From CAYPTB01 sp964413535 (lineage in GTDB: Bacteria; Planctomycetota; UBA1135; GCA-002686595), in contig CAYPTB010000005.1 of assembly GCA_964413535.1 (NCBI GenBank), forward strand, positions 1 to 64,000: DNA of 64,000 nt. Direction: 5' to 3'. A model generated the notes under the pieces. The model was given only the letters and a program-made list of their open reading frames with translations, searched no databases and was not told where the DNA came from. The first letter of the stretch is position 1. Each line of letters begins with the position of its first letter. A program made the translations under genes and the position numbers. Of this stretch, positions 42,220 through 52,083 are shown one piece after another.

Positions 42220-44535
42220 TCAGGGCTCACCCTCGTCGGGGAACAGCACGGGCTTGGACACGGGGACCCAGGCCGTGCCGACGAGGATTTGGCCGTCCCG
42301 GTTCCAGCGCGTTCCCGCGACGCCCAGCGCGCGGAAGGGCTCGCGCGCCTGTCTCTCGCCCGCAGGAGGTGAGAGCGGGGACCGCTCGAAGCTGCGCAGC
42401 ACGGGGAGCTGCGCCCCGGCGCTCCCGTCGGGAGTGTGCTGGGCGACCGAGAGATAGAGCTCGGCGGGGTAGAGCTCCCCCCTGCCGTACGGCCCGCCGA
42501 AGCGCCGCACTTCGCGCGGGATGGGCACGAAGTAGCTCTCGCGCACGACCTGTCCGGCCTTCCAGCGCGACGTGGGCCAGGTGCCGTGGGCGCGAGGCAC
42601 GTGGTTCCACGCCTCGCGCGCCAGGTTGTCGGTGATCCGGTCGCGCACGAGGTAGTCCCGTCCGTCGACCGCTTCCGCCAACCAGTGGTAGGTGACCCAC
42701 AGACCGGCTCCACCAGCGAGGTCGAACGCGACATCCCACCCGAGGAACACGAACGACGCGTCTCCCTGGCCGTCGATCGCCTCGCGGGCGAAGACGACGC
42801 GCGCGGGTCGCTGCACACGCTCCTGATAGACGTCCACGCCGCCCGGAGGGAGCTCCTCGGTCTCGAACAGGGCTCGTCCTTCCACGGGCAGATCCGGGCG
42901 CGGTCGCGTGAAGAGGCCGATCGGTCCGAGCTCGCCGCCGCTCTTTGGATCGAGGAAGACCTCCGCGAGCCGAAGCTCGCGCCCGACGACCTGGGCCAGG
43001 CGGGCGTCTTGCTCGAGGACGGAAAGGTGCGTGACGAAGGCGTCCACACCGCCCAGGGCTCCCAAGACCTCTTCGCGCTGGGCCAGGTCGAGGTGCCCCC
43101 AGCGATCCAGGTGGTGGGGGAGCTTCTCGAGCTCGACACCGCGGACGGATCGGAACAGCACCGCCCAGTAGTAAGTGGACGTGACCCGAATCGGACGCGT
43201 CGCCCCGTCCGCGAGGTCGTTCAGCGCTTCGAGCGCTCTCCAGTAGCCACCGTTCGCAGCGAGATTCGTTCGTCCCACGATCGCGAGTCCCCCGAAGCAG
43301 CCCGCAATCAGGACGATCCAGGCCGTGGCGCGCGCAAGGAGCGAGCCGCGGGCGGAGAGCAGGGCGAAGCCGGCTCCACCGAGGATGGCCACGAAGGGGA
43401 GCAGCGGGAGCCAGAGACGGAAGGACTTCGCTCCTTTGAAGCTCATCAGCGCCACGTTCACCACGACCACCATCACGACCGCGAGGACCGCTCGTCGGGG
43501 TCGCAGGGCGAACGCAACCACGCCGCCGAGCACGAGAACCAGCGCCGGCCAGGGAAGTGCCTGCGAGGTCAGGTTGACGAGGTACCAGTCGGGGGGCTGG
43601 AGCGAGCGCAGCGACGACAATTCCCCGGCCTCGAGATCCGCCGCGACCGAGGGAGCCACGACGTGGACGTAGATCCAGCGGGCGGCCCCGTCGAGGTGGA
43701 GCTCCGCCAGGATGCGCGTGAGGATTCCTCCGACGTTGGCTCCGATGTAGGGCCCCAGGGTGGATCCGAAGCTCCCGAAAACGGCGAGGTCCAGGAAGGC
43801 CTGCACGAGGAGCCAACCCGTGAAGGCCACCCAAGCCGCTGCCCACGGGGCTCCGCGTCGCCCTCGGTTACTGGCGAAGCCGACGATCAGCACGGTCGCG
43901 GCGAGCGGAAGGGTCTGGTACGCCATCATCACGCCCAGTCCGAGCCAGGTGCCCCCCAAGAGACCCCGCATCGACTGTCCTCGGGCGCGCTCGCTCTCCG
44001 CCGATCGATCGTCCCGACCCCGCCCGAGGGGAGGCGAGGGGACGGGAAACAAGGCCTCGAGACCGAGGGCCAGGAAGAGCGCAGCGGCCGTTCCCGAGAG
44101 AGGCTCGATCGAGTGCAGCAGGAAGACGGGGTTCAACCCCAGGAGCAATCCGGTGGCCTTCCCGGTCGGACCGCCGAACAGGCGTCCGCCGATGCGCAGG
44201 ACCACGGCCACGGCGAGCAGCCCGAGCGCCATCTGCATGAACCGGATCCCCAGCACCACTCCGCGCAGGTCGTGCAGGTCCAGGAGCTCCGCGGTGAAGA
44301 AGAAGGGGAGCAGGAGGCCCGAGAACGCGAAGGAACGGGGCGACTCGGGCCCGAGGCCCGCACCGCGAGCGACATCCCACGCGCGGTCCATGTACTCCAC
44401 GGAATCGGCGAGCCCGTAGCCTTCGACACGCGTGAGGGTCCACACCTGGGCCGCGAAGGTCACGCACAGAACGACGAGCCATCCGCGGCACAGGGCGAAG
44501 CGCGAGGGCATCGGGATGAAGGGAACCTCACCCAT
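42220..44535 (-). CDS. Large polytopic membrane protein, glycosyltransferase-39-like
   Basis: A 771-residue protein with about eight to eleven membrane helices in residues 20-420 and a large soluble C-terminal part (about 430-771). The first loop (YGLADSVEYMDRAWDVARG) and the plan of a helical domain plus soluble domain recall membrane glycosyltransferases that use lipid-linked sugars (PMT/ArnT class). The C-terminal domain has no motif known to me. The ATG at 44535 (MGEVPFIP) was chosen over a 30-residue extension; a start at 44511 is also possible. The gene is alone on its strand apart from the downstream kdsB operon. Divergent from a LysM gene. Confidence 0.6.
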   Translation of the reverse strand: MGEVPFIPMPSRFALCRGWLVVLCVTFAAQVWTLTRVEGYGLADSVEYMDRAWDVARGAGLGPESPRSFAFSGLLLPFFFTAELLDLHDLRGVVLGIRFMQMALGLLAVAVVLRIGGRLFGGPTGKATGLLLGLNPVFLLHSIEPLSGTAAALFLALGLEALFPVPSPPLGRGRDDRSAESERARGQSMRGLLGGTWLGLGVMMAYQTLPLAATVLIVGFASNRGRRGAPWAAAWVAFTGWLLVQAFLDLAVFGSFGSTLGPYIGANVGGILTRILAELHLDGAARWIYVHVVAPSVAADLEAGELSSLRSLQPPDWYLVNLTSQALPWPALVLVLGGVVAFALRPRRAVLAVVMVVVVNVALMSFKGAKSFRLWLPLLPFVAILGGAGFALLSARGSLLARATAWIVLIAGCFGGLAIVGRTNLAANGGYWRALEALNDLADGATRPIRVTSTYYWAVLFRSVRGVELEKLPHHLDRWGHLDLAQREEVLGALGGVDAFVTHLSVLEQDARLAQVVGRELRLAEVFLDPKSGGELGPIGLFTRPRPDLPVEGRALFETEELPPGGVDVYQERVQRPARVVFAREAIDGQGDASFVFLGWDVAFDLAGGAGLWVTYHWLAEAVDGRDYLVRDRITDNLAREAWNHVPRAHGTWPTSRWKAGQVVRESYFVPIPREVRRFGGPYGRGELYPAELYLSVAQHTPDGSAGAQLPVLRSFERSPLSPPAGERQAREPFRALGVAGTRWNRDGQILVGTAWVPVSKPVLFPDEGEP

Positions 44536-44740
44536 CGAGTCGAGATTGCGGCGTGCTCGCATGCACTGCAAGACGTGCGACCCGAATGGACACGACGAGA
44601 TCGTGTGTAGGTGAATCCTTTGCACACAGGATTTCGTGGAAAAGGCCCGCGCGGTTTGTCATACCAACCCAAGTCGTGGGGAAAGCGCCGCCCCCGGTTC
44701 GCCCCCTTTCGCCGTCCGTTCTCCTCCGTTCCCGAGCGCC

Positions 44741-45445
44741 ATGGGCAACTTCGAGAAGGTCGTCGTCCTCCTCATCCTCTCGGTTTGCGCGATCGTCCTC
44801 GTGATCTCGCTCCGTCCCGCTGCCGCCATCGAGACCCTCGATATCGGTGAGGTCGCGGTTCAACGACAGCCGCCGGTTCCCGAAGGGGGAATCGTCCCCT
44901 CCGACGGGGATGCGACGGCGAACGAGCGTGCAAGTCCAGAGCTCGCGCCCAAGGTCGAGCGACCCAAGACCACGCCCGGCGAAGGCTTGCTCTCCTCGCT
45001 CGTCGAGGTCCCAAACGGGCGCAAGATCGTGCTCGTGCGCGACGACCACCTGCGCAAGACCCTGTCGCCCGACTTCTTCATGTACACCTGCCGACCCGGG
45101 GACACGTGGCTCTCGCTGGCGAAGTTCTACTACGGCGACGGGGGACGCGCGGACCTCCTGAGCGATGCCAACGAGTCTCTCGACTCTCCCGTGCCGGAGC
45201 GCCAGATCCTCGTCCCCGTCTACGACCTCGTTCTCGAGGGTGCGCATCGAGAGCGCGTCGAGCCGCGCGAAGTCCCCGAGTTTCGTCTGTACGAGGTGCA
45301 GTCCGGGGACACCCTGAGCTCCATCTCGAAGGCCATGTACGGGACCGGCGCGCGCTGGATGCAGATCTTCGACGCGAACCGCGACGTGCTGACGGATCCC
45401 GACGCGCTGGTGGTCGGGGCGCGGATCCGCGTGCCGCACAAGTAG
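44741..45445 (+). CDS. Membrane-anchored protein with two LysM domains
   Basis: A 234-residue protein with an N-terminal membrane helix (about 7-24) and a linker, then two LysM domains of about 45 residues: first from YTCRPGDTWLSLAKFYYG, second from YEVQSGDTLSSISKAMYG. LysM binds the GlcNAc-MurNAc backbone of peptidoglycan (or chitin-type glycans), so the protein probably ties a membrane complex to the cell wall. No catalytic domain. It is divergent from the large membrane protein and convergent with the NtrC-type regulator. Confidence 0.85.
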   Translation: MGNFEKVVVLLILSVCAIVLVISLRPAAAIETLDIGEVAVQRQPPVPEGGIVPSDGDATANERASPELAPKVERPKTTPGEGLLSSLVEVPNGRKIVLVRDDHLRKTLSPDFFMYTCRPGDTWLSLAKFYYGDGGRADLLSDANESLDSPVPERQILVPVYDLVLEGAHRERVEPREVPEFRLYEVQSGDTLSSISKAMYGTGARWMQIFDANRDVLTDPDALVVGARIRVPHK

Positions 45446-45468
45446 CGTCCGGGCCGGCTCGGTCGGCT

Positions 45469-46947
<1,479 letters not shown>

Positions 46948-47129
46948 ACTCGTGCTCCGTTGGGAAAAGGTGCGTCGAACGTTCGCGAGTGAACCCAAGC
47001 TTCGAGCGTCAAAGTCCCCCCTCCGAAAGCTCCTGGCTCACCATCACGCCGCGTGTGCTGCCGACTCGATTCGCGCTCTAGTCCCCATCGGCCGCGAAGC
47101 GTTCATCAGGGGACTGGCCGGGCCGATCC

Positions 47130-48401
47130 GTGAAGCGCGCGCCGAAGCAAAGCCCAGACCGCTCGACGAACGCCACGCCGTCGACGCACCCGAGCGCCGA
47201 CTTCTTCGAAGGGTTGCGCAGCCGATTGCGCGACGGCAGCGCGATCGTCGCGGGTGTCCTGTCGGGAACGTCGGCGGACGGCATCGACGTCGCGCTCGTC
47301 CGCTTCGGCACGGAACACGGCGCGCTCGGCCGCCCCCGGACGCTCGCGTTCGCGACGCTTCCCTTCCCCGCGTCGGTTGGATCGCGTGTTCGCTCCGTGC
47401 TCGACGGAGCTCAAGTCGGACTGGCGGAGGTGGCTTGCCTCGACCGGGATCTCGGATCGGCGTTCGGGAGCGCTGCCCGCGAGCTCGCTCGCGAGCACGG
47501 TTTGGGTCTCGATCTCGTCGCTTCGCACGGACAGACGGTGTGGCATCACGACGGCGTAGTCGCCGCGGGCCGCGCGACGCTCCAACTCGGCGACGGCTGT
47601 CATGTCGCGGAGGCCGCCGGGTGCCCGGCCATCAGCGACCTGCGGCAGGCCGATGTCGCGGCGGGGGGAGAAGGCGCGCCGATCGCGGCCTTGGCGGACG
47701 ACCTGCTCTTCGCGGGAGCCGAGCGCCCGCTGCTCGTCCTCAACCTGGGAGGCATGGCGAATCTCACGCGGCTACCCGCCGAAGGCGAGGACTTGCTTTC
47801 CTTCGACACGGGTCCGTGCGGAGCTCTGCTGGACGGCCTCGCGCGCCGTCTCTTCGACGAGCCGTACGACGCGGGTGGGGCTCGCGCTCTGCGCGGCCGC
47901 CTGCGCCCCGAGCTCTTGACGGCCTGGGCGCGTCACCCATTCCTGGCCGCGCCTCCGCCGAAGAGCACGGGACGCGACACCTTCGGAGAGCGCTGGCTCG
48001 ATCGGCTCCTCGGCGAGTCGGGTAGGGTTGCGCCGGAGGATCTCCTGTGCACGGCCGCCGAGTTCGTGGCGGAGTGCGTCGCGCTCGCGACGCGCCGCTT
48101 CGCCGAGCCGTTGGGGGTTCGGACCCTGCTCCTGTGCGGAGGGGGAGTTCACCACGCCGGGTTGGTTCGCGCTCTGGGCGAGCGAACCGGATTGCGGAGC
48201 GCGAGCTCGGCCGAATGGGGCGTGGACCCCGACGCCCGCGAAGCGCTCGCCTTCGCCGTCCTGGGGGCGCGCTGTGCGCTGGGGATTCCCTCGACGTCTC
48301 CCAAAGCGACCGGCGCGCGGCCCGGTCGCGTGCTCGGAAAGCTCTCGTTCGGCCCGGTTGGAGAACTCGCACCGGTAGCCTCCGCGCCGGACGAGCGATA
48401 G
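47130..48401 (+). CDS. anmK: Anhydro-N-acetylmuramic acid kinase
   Basis: A 423-residue kinase that phosphorylates and opens anhMurNAc from cell-wall turnover to MurNAc-6-phosphate. The ATP-binding signature GVLSGTSADGIDVALVRF, SHGQTVWHH, and the sugar-site DLRQADVAAGGEGAPIAAL region are diagnostic. The C-terminal CGGGVHHAGLVRAL and final Ala-rich helix complete the ASKHA fold. The N-terminal 35 residues are an extension over E. coli AnmK; the ATG at 47130 is used as no closer start matches. Other recycling genes are not in the window. Confidence 0.96.
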   Translation: MKRAPKQSPDRSTNATPSTHPSADFFEGLRSRLRDGSAIVAGVLSGTSADGIDVALVRFGTEHGALGRPRTLAFATLPFPASVGSRVRSVLDGAQVGLAEVACLDRDLGSAFGSAARELAREHGLGLDLVASHGQTVWHHDGVVAAGRATLQLGDGCHVAEAAGCPAISDLRQADVAAGGEGAPIAALADDLLFAGAERPLLVLNLGGMANLTRLPAEGEDLLSFDTGPCGALLDGLARRLFDEPYDAGGARALRGRLRPELLTAWARHPFLAAPPPKSTGRDTFGERWLDRLLGESGRVAPEDLLCTAAEFVAECVALATRRFAEPLGVRTLLLCGGGVHHAGLVRALGERTGLRSASSAEWGVDPDAREALAFAVLGARCALGIPSTSPKATGARPGRVLGKLSFGPVGELAPVASAPDER

Positions 48402-48465
48402 GAAGCGGAGGGCGGGCCGATCGTGAGCCACCCGACAGGTGCGAGGGATGACGACGCCGCGCCGC

Positions 48466-48493
48466 TTGACCCTCTGCGATGCCTCGCTATCAT
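48466..48493 (+). promoter_or_regulatory. Promoter for the HEAT-repeat gene
   Basis: TTGACC (48466-48471), 16-bp spacer, TATCAT (48488-48493); each hexamer is a 5/6 match. Transcription would begin near 48500, giving an 85-nt leader with GAGGAG before the ATG at 48586. This is the best sigma70-type promoter match in the window. Confidence 0.55.
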
Positions 48494-48585
48494 CCCGCAA
48501 CCTTCGCTCCGGCAAGGGTTTTGGGTGTCGCTCCGGCCCCTGATCCCCACCGAGCCAGCCACAAAAGCTCCCAGAGGAGTCCGGT

Positions 48586-50676
48586 ATGACCTCCTTCCGC
48601 CTCCGCCCGGGTCGATTCTGCGCTCTGTGCGCGTGCCTCCTCCTGACCTCGACCTTGGCTTCCGCGCAGTCGGACCTGCGGGCGACGTTCGACCACGCCG
48701 TCGAGCTCCTGCGCCAAGGAGATCGTTCCGCGGCTCTGCTCGAGTTCCAGCGCGTGCTCGCCATGGACCCGAGCCACGAGGCCGCCTACGAACTGTGGAA
48801 GGAGACCGACCACGAGGTTTGGCTGGAGCTCCTGACGGAGCGGGGGGAATTCGAGCTCATCGGTCGTCGCCTCACCGACCTGGCGCGGCTCGGCCGCAGC
48901 GAACGCGTGGACGACGAGGCTGCGATCGGCGCGCTCCTCGATGACGTCTTCGGCGACGATCCCATCGCCCGTCGTCGTGCCGTTGCCGCGCTCGCGGCCC
49001 AACACGGCGAATTCGCCGTTCCCCGACTCCTGGATGCGCTCTCCGACGAGGTCGACGGAGATCGCAGGGTTCTCGCCATCCACACGCTGACCGAGATGGG
49101 ACCGAGCGTCGTGCTCCCGCTCGTCGAAGCGCTCGAGAGCGACAATGCTTTCCTGCGTCGCCAGGTCGCGTTCACGTTGGGCTACATCGGCGACCAGCGC
49201 GCCGCCCCGGCCCTCGCAGCCCACGGACAGAGCGACGAGGACGCGGGAGTGGCTCAGGCTGCTCGCGATTCCCTGACGCGCATCGGAGGGAGTACCGACG
49301 CCCTCACCGGATACCTCGCGCTCGGCACCGCGTACCGCAACGGCGATCCGCGCGTGCTTGCACCGGGCCTGCGTTCGAGCGTCGTCTGGAGCTGGGAAAG
49401 CGGCCTCGAGAAGACCGCCGTTCCCGGCTTCCTGTGGGCGGACTCGATGGCTGCGAGCGCGTTCTACGATGCCCTCGCGGTCGATCCCTCTTCCCATGAC
49501 GCTGCAGCGGGGATCGCGGGGTCCCTCGCGGGTCGAGTCGGCCTCCTGGAAGCCCGGGAGCGCGGGGGTGTGGACGTAGGATCGCTGCTCGAGGAGAGCC
49601 GGAACGGTCTGTTCGCGGTCGCGGCTACGGGGTCCGCCGCGCTCGACGCCGCGCTGAACCGTGCCCTCGAAGTAGGCGACGAAGGCGGTGCGACCGTGCT
49701 GTGCTCGATCCTGGCGGAAAGCGCTCCCTCGGCCACGGCGGCACTCGGCCGGGCTCTCGCGGAAGAGGGACCTCTGCGCTCCGAAGCGGCCATTGCACTC
49801 GGGCGGATCGCGCTCCGCAGCGGAGCGGCCGTCGAGCCCGGTGTGGCGGAGGCGCTGTCTCGAACCGCTTCGCGCGAGATCCTGCGCATCGCGGGGATCA
49901 TCGATGCCGATCCGAGACGGACGTCCGTCGTGCAGGGTGAGCTCGAGGCACGCGGTGTGGTCGTTCGCAGTTGGGATCGCGGCGCCGTCGCCCTGGCTTC
50001 GCTGCGGCGCGCTCCCGGTTTCGACGTGTTGATCGTCGGCGAGTCCCTTCCGGACATCACCGTTCACCAAGTACTCGGGGAGATTCGAGGTGACGACCGT
50101 CTGTCCAACGCTCCGTTGCTGATGGCCGCCGACGACGCCGACGTCGCGGGCGAGCTCTACGGCGATCAGATCGGCGGAATCCTCACCGCCGACGACCTGT
50201 CCGCCCTCGACGAGGCCCTCTCGGTGGAGCTGTCGGGCGAGCGCGCCGCAGCGGCGGAACTCGCTTCGCACGCGGCCCAGGTGCTCGGGGCCCTGAGCCA
50301 GTGCGGCCGCATCGACGTGATTCCGATGCAGGGGATGTTGCTGGCGGCGCTGGAGCGCGACGATTCGGTGACCATCCCGATCATGCAGGTGCTCGGCCAG
50401 GGAGGCGATGCGACCGCGATCACCCCGCTCGCGGCCGTCGTGACGGACGACTCGCGCTCGACCGAAGTTCGCGTCGCCGCCGCGGATGCCTTGACCGGGA
50501 TCTTCGGCCGCCTGTCGAGCTCCTCGCCCGAGGTCGACGGGCTCATGGGCGTGGCGCTGAGCGACGAAGATTTCGTCCTACGCCTCGCCGTGTCGCGAGC
50601 GCTCGGCGCCTTCGGCCTCGCTCCGGATGCGCAACTGGCCCTGTTGAACGGTGTTCGTTCGCCCGTTGGACAGTAG
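48586..50676 (+). CDS. Secreted HEAT-repeat protein with an embedded pseudo-receiver domain
   Basis: A 696-residue protein with a Sec signal (hydrophobic core to about 23, ending SAQS). It begins with a TPR-like pair and continues with HEAT repeats (for example DPIARRRAVAALAAQHGEFAVPRLLDAL, VLPLVEALESDNAFLRRQVAF, each about 30 residues), then a second HEAT block near the C-terminus. Residues about 433-545 break the pattern: IAGIIDADPRRTSVV, then DVLIVGESLPD and LLMAADDADV have the order of a response-regulator receiver, but the phosphorylatable Asp position is Gly485. Strong promoter and GAGGAG ribosome site precede it. Probably a periplasmic scaffold; role unknown. Confidence 0.75.
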   Translation: MTSFRLRPGRFCALCACLLLTSTLASAQSDLRATFDHAVELLRQGDRSAALLEFQRVLAMDPSHEAAYELWKETDHEVWLELLTERGEFELIGRRLTDLARLGRSERVDDEAAIGALLDDVFGDDPIARRRAVAALAAQHGEFAVPRLLDALSDEVDGDRRVLAIHTLTEMGPSVVLPLVEALESDNAFLRRQVAFTLGYIGDQRAAPALAAHGQSDEDAGVAQAARDSLTRIGGSTDALTGYLALGTAYRNGDPRVLAPGLRSSVVWSWESGLEKTAVPGFLWADSMAASAFYDALAVDPSSHDAAAGIAGSLAGRVGLLEARERGGVDVGSLLEESRNGLFAVAATGSAALDAALNRALEVGDEGGATVLCSILAESAPSATAALGRALAEEGPLRSEAAIALGRIALRSGAAVEPGVAEALSRTASREILRIAGIIDADPRRTSVVQGELEARGVVVRSWDRGAVALASLRRAPGFDVLIVGESLPDITVHQVLGEIRGDDRLSNAPLLMAADDADVAGELYGDQIGGILTADDLSALDEALSVELSGERAAAAELASHAAQVLGALSQCGRIDVIPMQGMLLAALERDDSVTIPIMQVLGQGGDATAITPLAAVVTDDSRSTEVRVAAADALTGIFGRLSSSSPEVDGLMGVALSDEDFVLRLAVSRALGAFGLAPDAQLALLNGVRSPVGQ

Positions 50677-50695
50677 ACTTCGCGCGCGAACGCGG

Positions 50696-50770
50696 GCCAG
50701 AGTAGCTCAACGGTAGAGCACTGCTTTCGTAAAGCAGGGGTTACGGGTTCAAATCCCGTCTCTGGCTCCA
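50696..50770 (+). tRNA. tRNA-Thr (anticodon CGT)
   Basis: Acceptor GCCAGAG/CTCTGGC, D arm with AGCTCAACGGTAGAGCA, anticodon stem CTGCT/AGCAG with loop TTCGTAA (anticodon CGT, codon ACG), T arm ACGGG/CCCGT, encoded CCA at 50768-50770. A normal class I tRNA, 19 nt after the HEAT gene. Confidence 0.96.
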
Positions 50771-50823
50771 CCCTGCCCGTTCGCCTCCCCAATTCGATCG
50801 TCACCGGGGCCGGAGCACGCGCC

Positions 50824-51249
50824 TCATCTTCGTTCCAACTCGGCGTGCATCTTGGAGAGCAGCGACTTTGCGTCGGCTGAATCGAGCTCGTGGGCCTTCC
50901 ACTGGATCCCGAGCCCGCGCTCGGCGATTTTCGGGATGACGTGGAAGTGGACATGGAAGACGGCCTGGTGCGCGCTCGGTCCGTTGTTCTGGAGCACGTT
51001 GTAGTCGCTTGCCCCGGTAGCGCGCATCACGGCGCGCGCGATCCGCGGGAGCACGCGGCCGAGCGCCGCCGCCTGGTCGTCGGAGAGCTCGTGTAGGTGC
51101 GCGACGCGCTCCTTGGGGATCACGAGCGTGTGCCCGGGTGAGAGCGGCCCTACGTCCAGGATTGCGAGGACGTGCTCGTCCTCGTACACGCGGTGACAGG
51201 GAATCTCGCCGTCCAAGATCTTCCCGAAGACCGTGCTCTTCGTGCTCAT
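50824..51249 (-). CDS. HIT family nucleotide hydrolase
   Basis: A 141-residue protein of the histidine-triad superfamily, with the active site H99-V-H101-F-H103 and the upstream SPGHTLVIPKERVAH motif. It resembles the Hint/HinT class, which hydrolyses adenosine phosphoramidates and related nucleotides. Length is normal. The ATG at 51249 was chosen by the family start TVFGKILDGEIP. Convergent with tRNA-Thr, divergent from the LpoB-like lipoprotein; regulation not visible. Confidence 0.93.
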   Translation of the reverse strand: MSTKSTVFGKILDGEIPCHRVYEDEHVLAILDVGPLSPGHTLVIPKERVAHLHELSDDQAAALGRVLPRIARAVMRATGASDYNVLQNNGPSAHQAVFHVHFHVIPKIAERGLGIQWKAHELDSADAKSLLSKMHAELERR

Positions 51250-51500
51250 GGGGACCTCCCGAAGTGTCCCGCGAGCCTGAACCCGCGAGACGAGTGCCCA
51301 AGTAGAACACGGGCGATCCGTTCGGCGGAGGGCCCCTCGGACGAGAAGTCCCGCGATCAGCCAGAGCCCTCCCACCGCCCCGGACCCCACGCGCCGTTGC
51401 GCTTCCTGCCGAACTCGTTCAGAGTTTGCTTCTCCGAGCGCCGCGGGGAACCGCGAGCTCGTGGACGGCGAACCGCTGCCCCGGGACACTGGGAAAGACC

Positions 51501-52037
51501 ATGCAAGGCTCCTCGAGATCCGTCCTCGGGCGCGTTCCGCTGGTCCTCGTCGCGGCGCTCGGCTGCAGAGTCGTTCCGCCGCCTTCGGGGACGCCGCTCG
51601 GAGCGGGGGAGAGCCTCGCAGTCGGCGTCGTGCGCGAGTACGACGGTTGGGGTCTGCGTCAGGCGGATCTCATCGCATCGAGCGAGCAGATCGCCGCCGA
51701 CATCGCCCGACTGACGGGTACCGGGAAGGCCGGCGTTCCCTGGGTCCTCCTGCTCGACGAGCCCTCGAACGCCACGGCGCACCCCGCCGGGAGCTTCGCG
51801 CCCATCCGCTTCCAGCTCGTTTCGGGCATCGCACGTGCATGCGAGGCGCGGGGCTTCCGAGTCGTTCGTCCGGCCGATGCGGGCGCCGCGGCAGCGGACT
51901 ACACGGTGCTCTCGGAGATCCACGGCCTCGGCCCCGAGGATGGATCCTTCGTCGTGAACTACGTCGTCGTCGCGGGCTCGCACCGTGCGCAGCGAGGGGA
52001 CGGGCTCCTCGGCCGGAACCGTACGACGGCGCAGTAG
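51501..52037 (+). CDS. Lipoprotein with LpoB-like pattern
   Basis: A 178-residue protein with lipoprotein signal (LVAALGC, Cys at about 22). The mature part follows the outline of the LpoB family: helix SSEQIAADIARL, strand VPWVLLLDEPSNATAH (N-T motif), helix LVSGIARACEARGFRVV, then a final strand region. LpoB stimulates penicillin-binding protein 1B from the outer membrane in enterobacteria. Similarity here is only seen in the order of elements, so the assignment is tentative. No neighbour supports a cell-wall role except anmK and LysM further upstream. Confidence 0.5.
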   Translation: MQGSSRSVLGRVPLVLVAALGCRVVPPPSGTPLGAGESLAVGVVREYDGWGLRQADLIASSEQIAADIARLTGTGKAGVPWVLLLDEPSNATAHPAGSFAPIRFQLVSGIARACEARGFRVVRPADAGAAAADYTVLSEIHGLGPEDGSFVVNYVVVAGSHRAQRGDGLLGRNRTTAQ

Positions 52038-52083
52038 GGTCGAAGGGGACACCCCTCTGGCGGGGTCAGGTGGTGCGGTCGAA

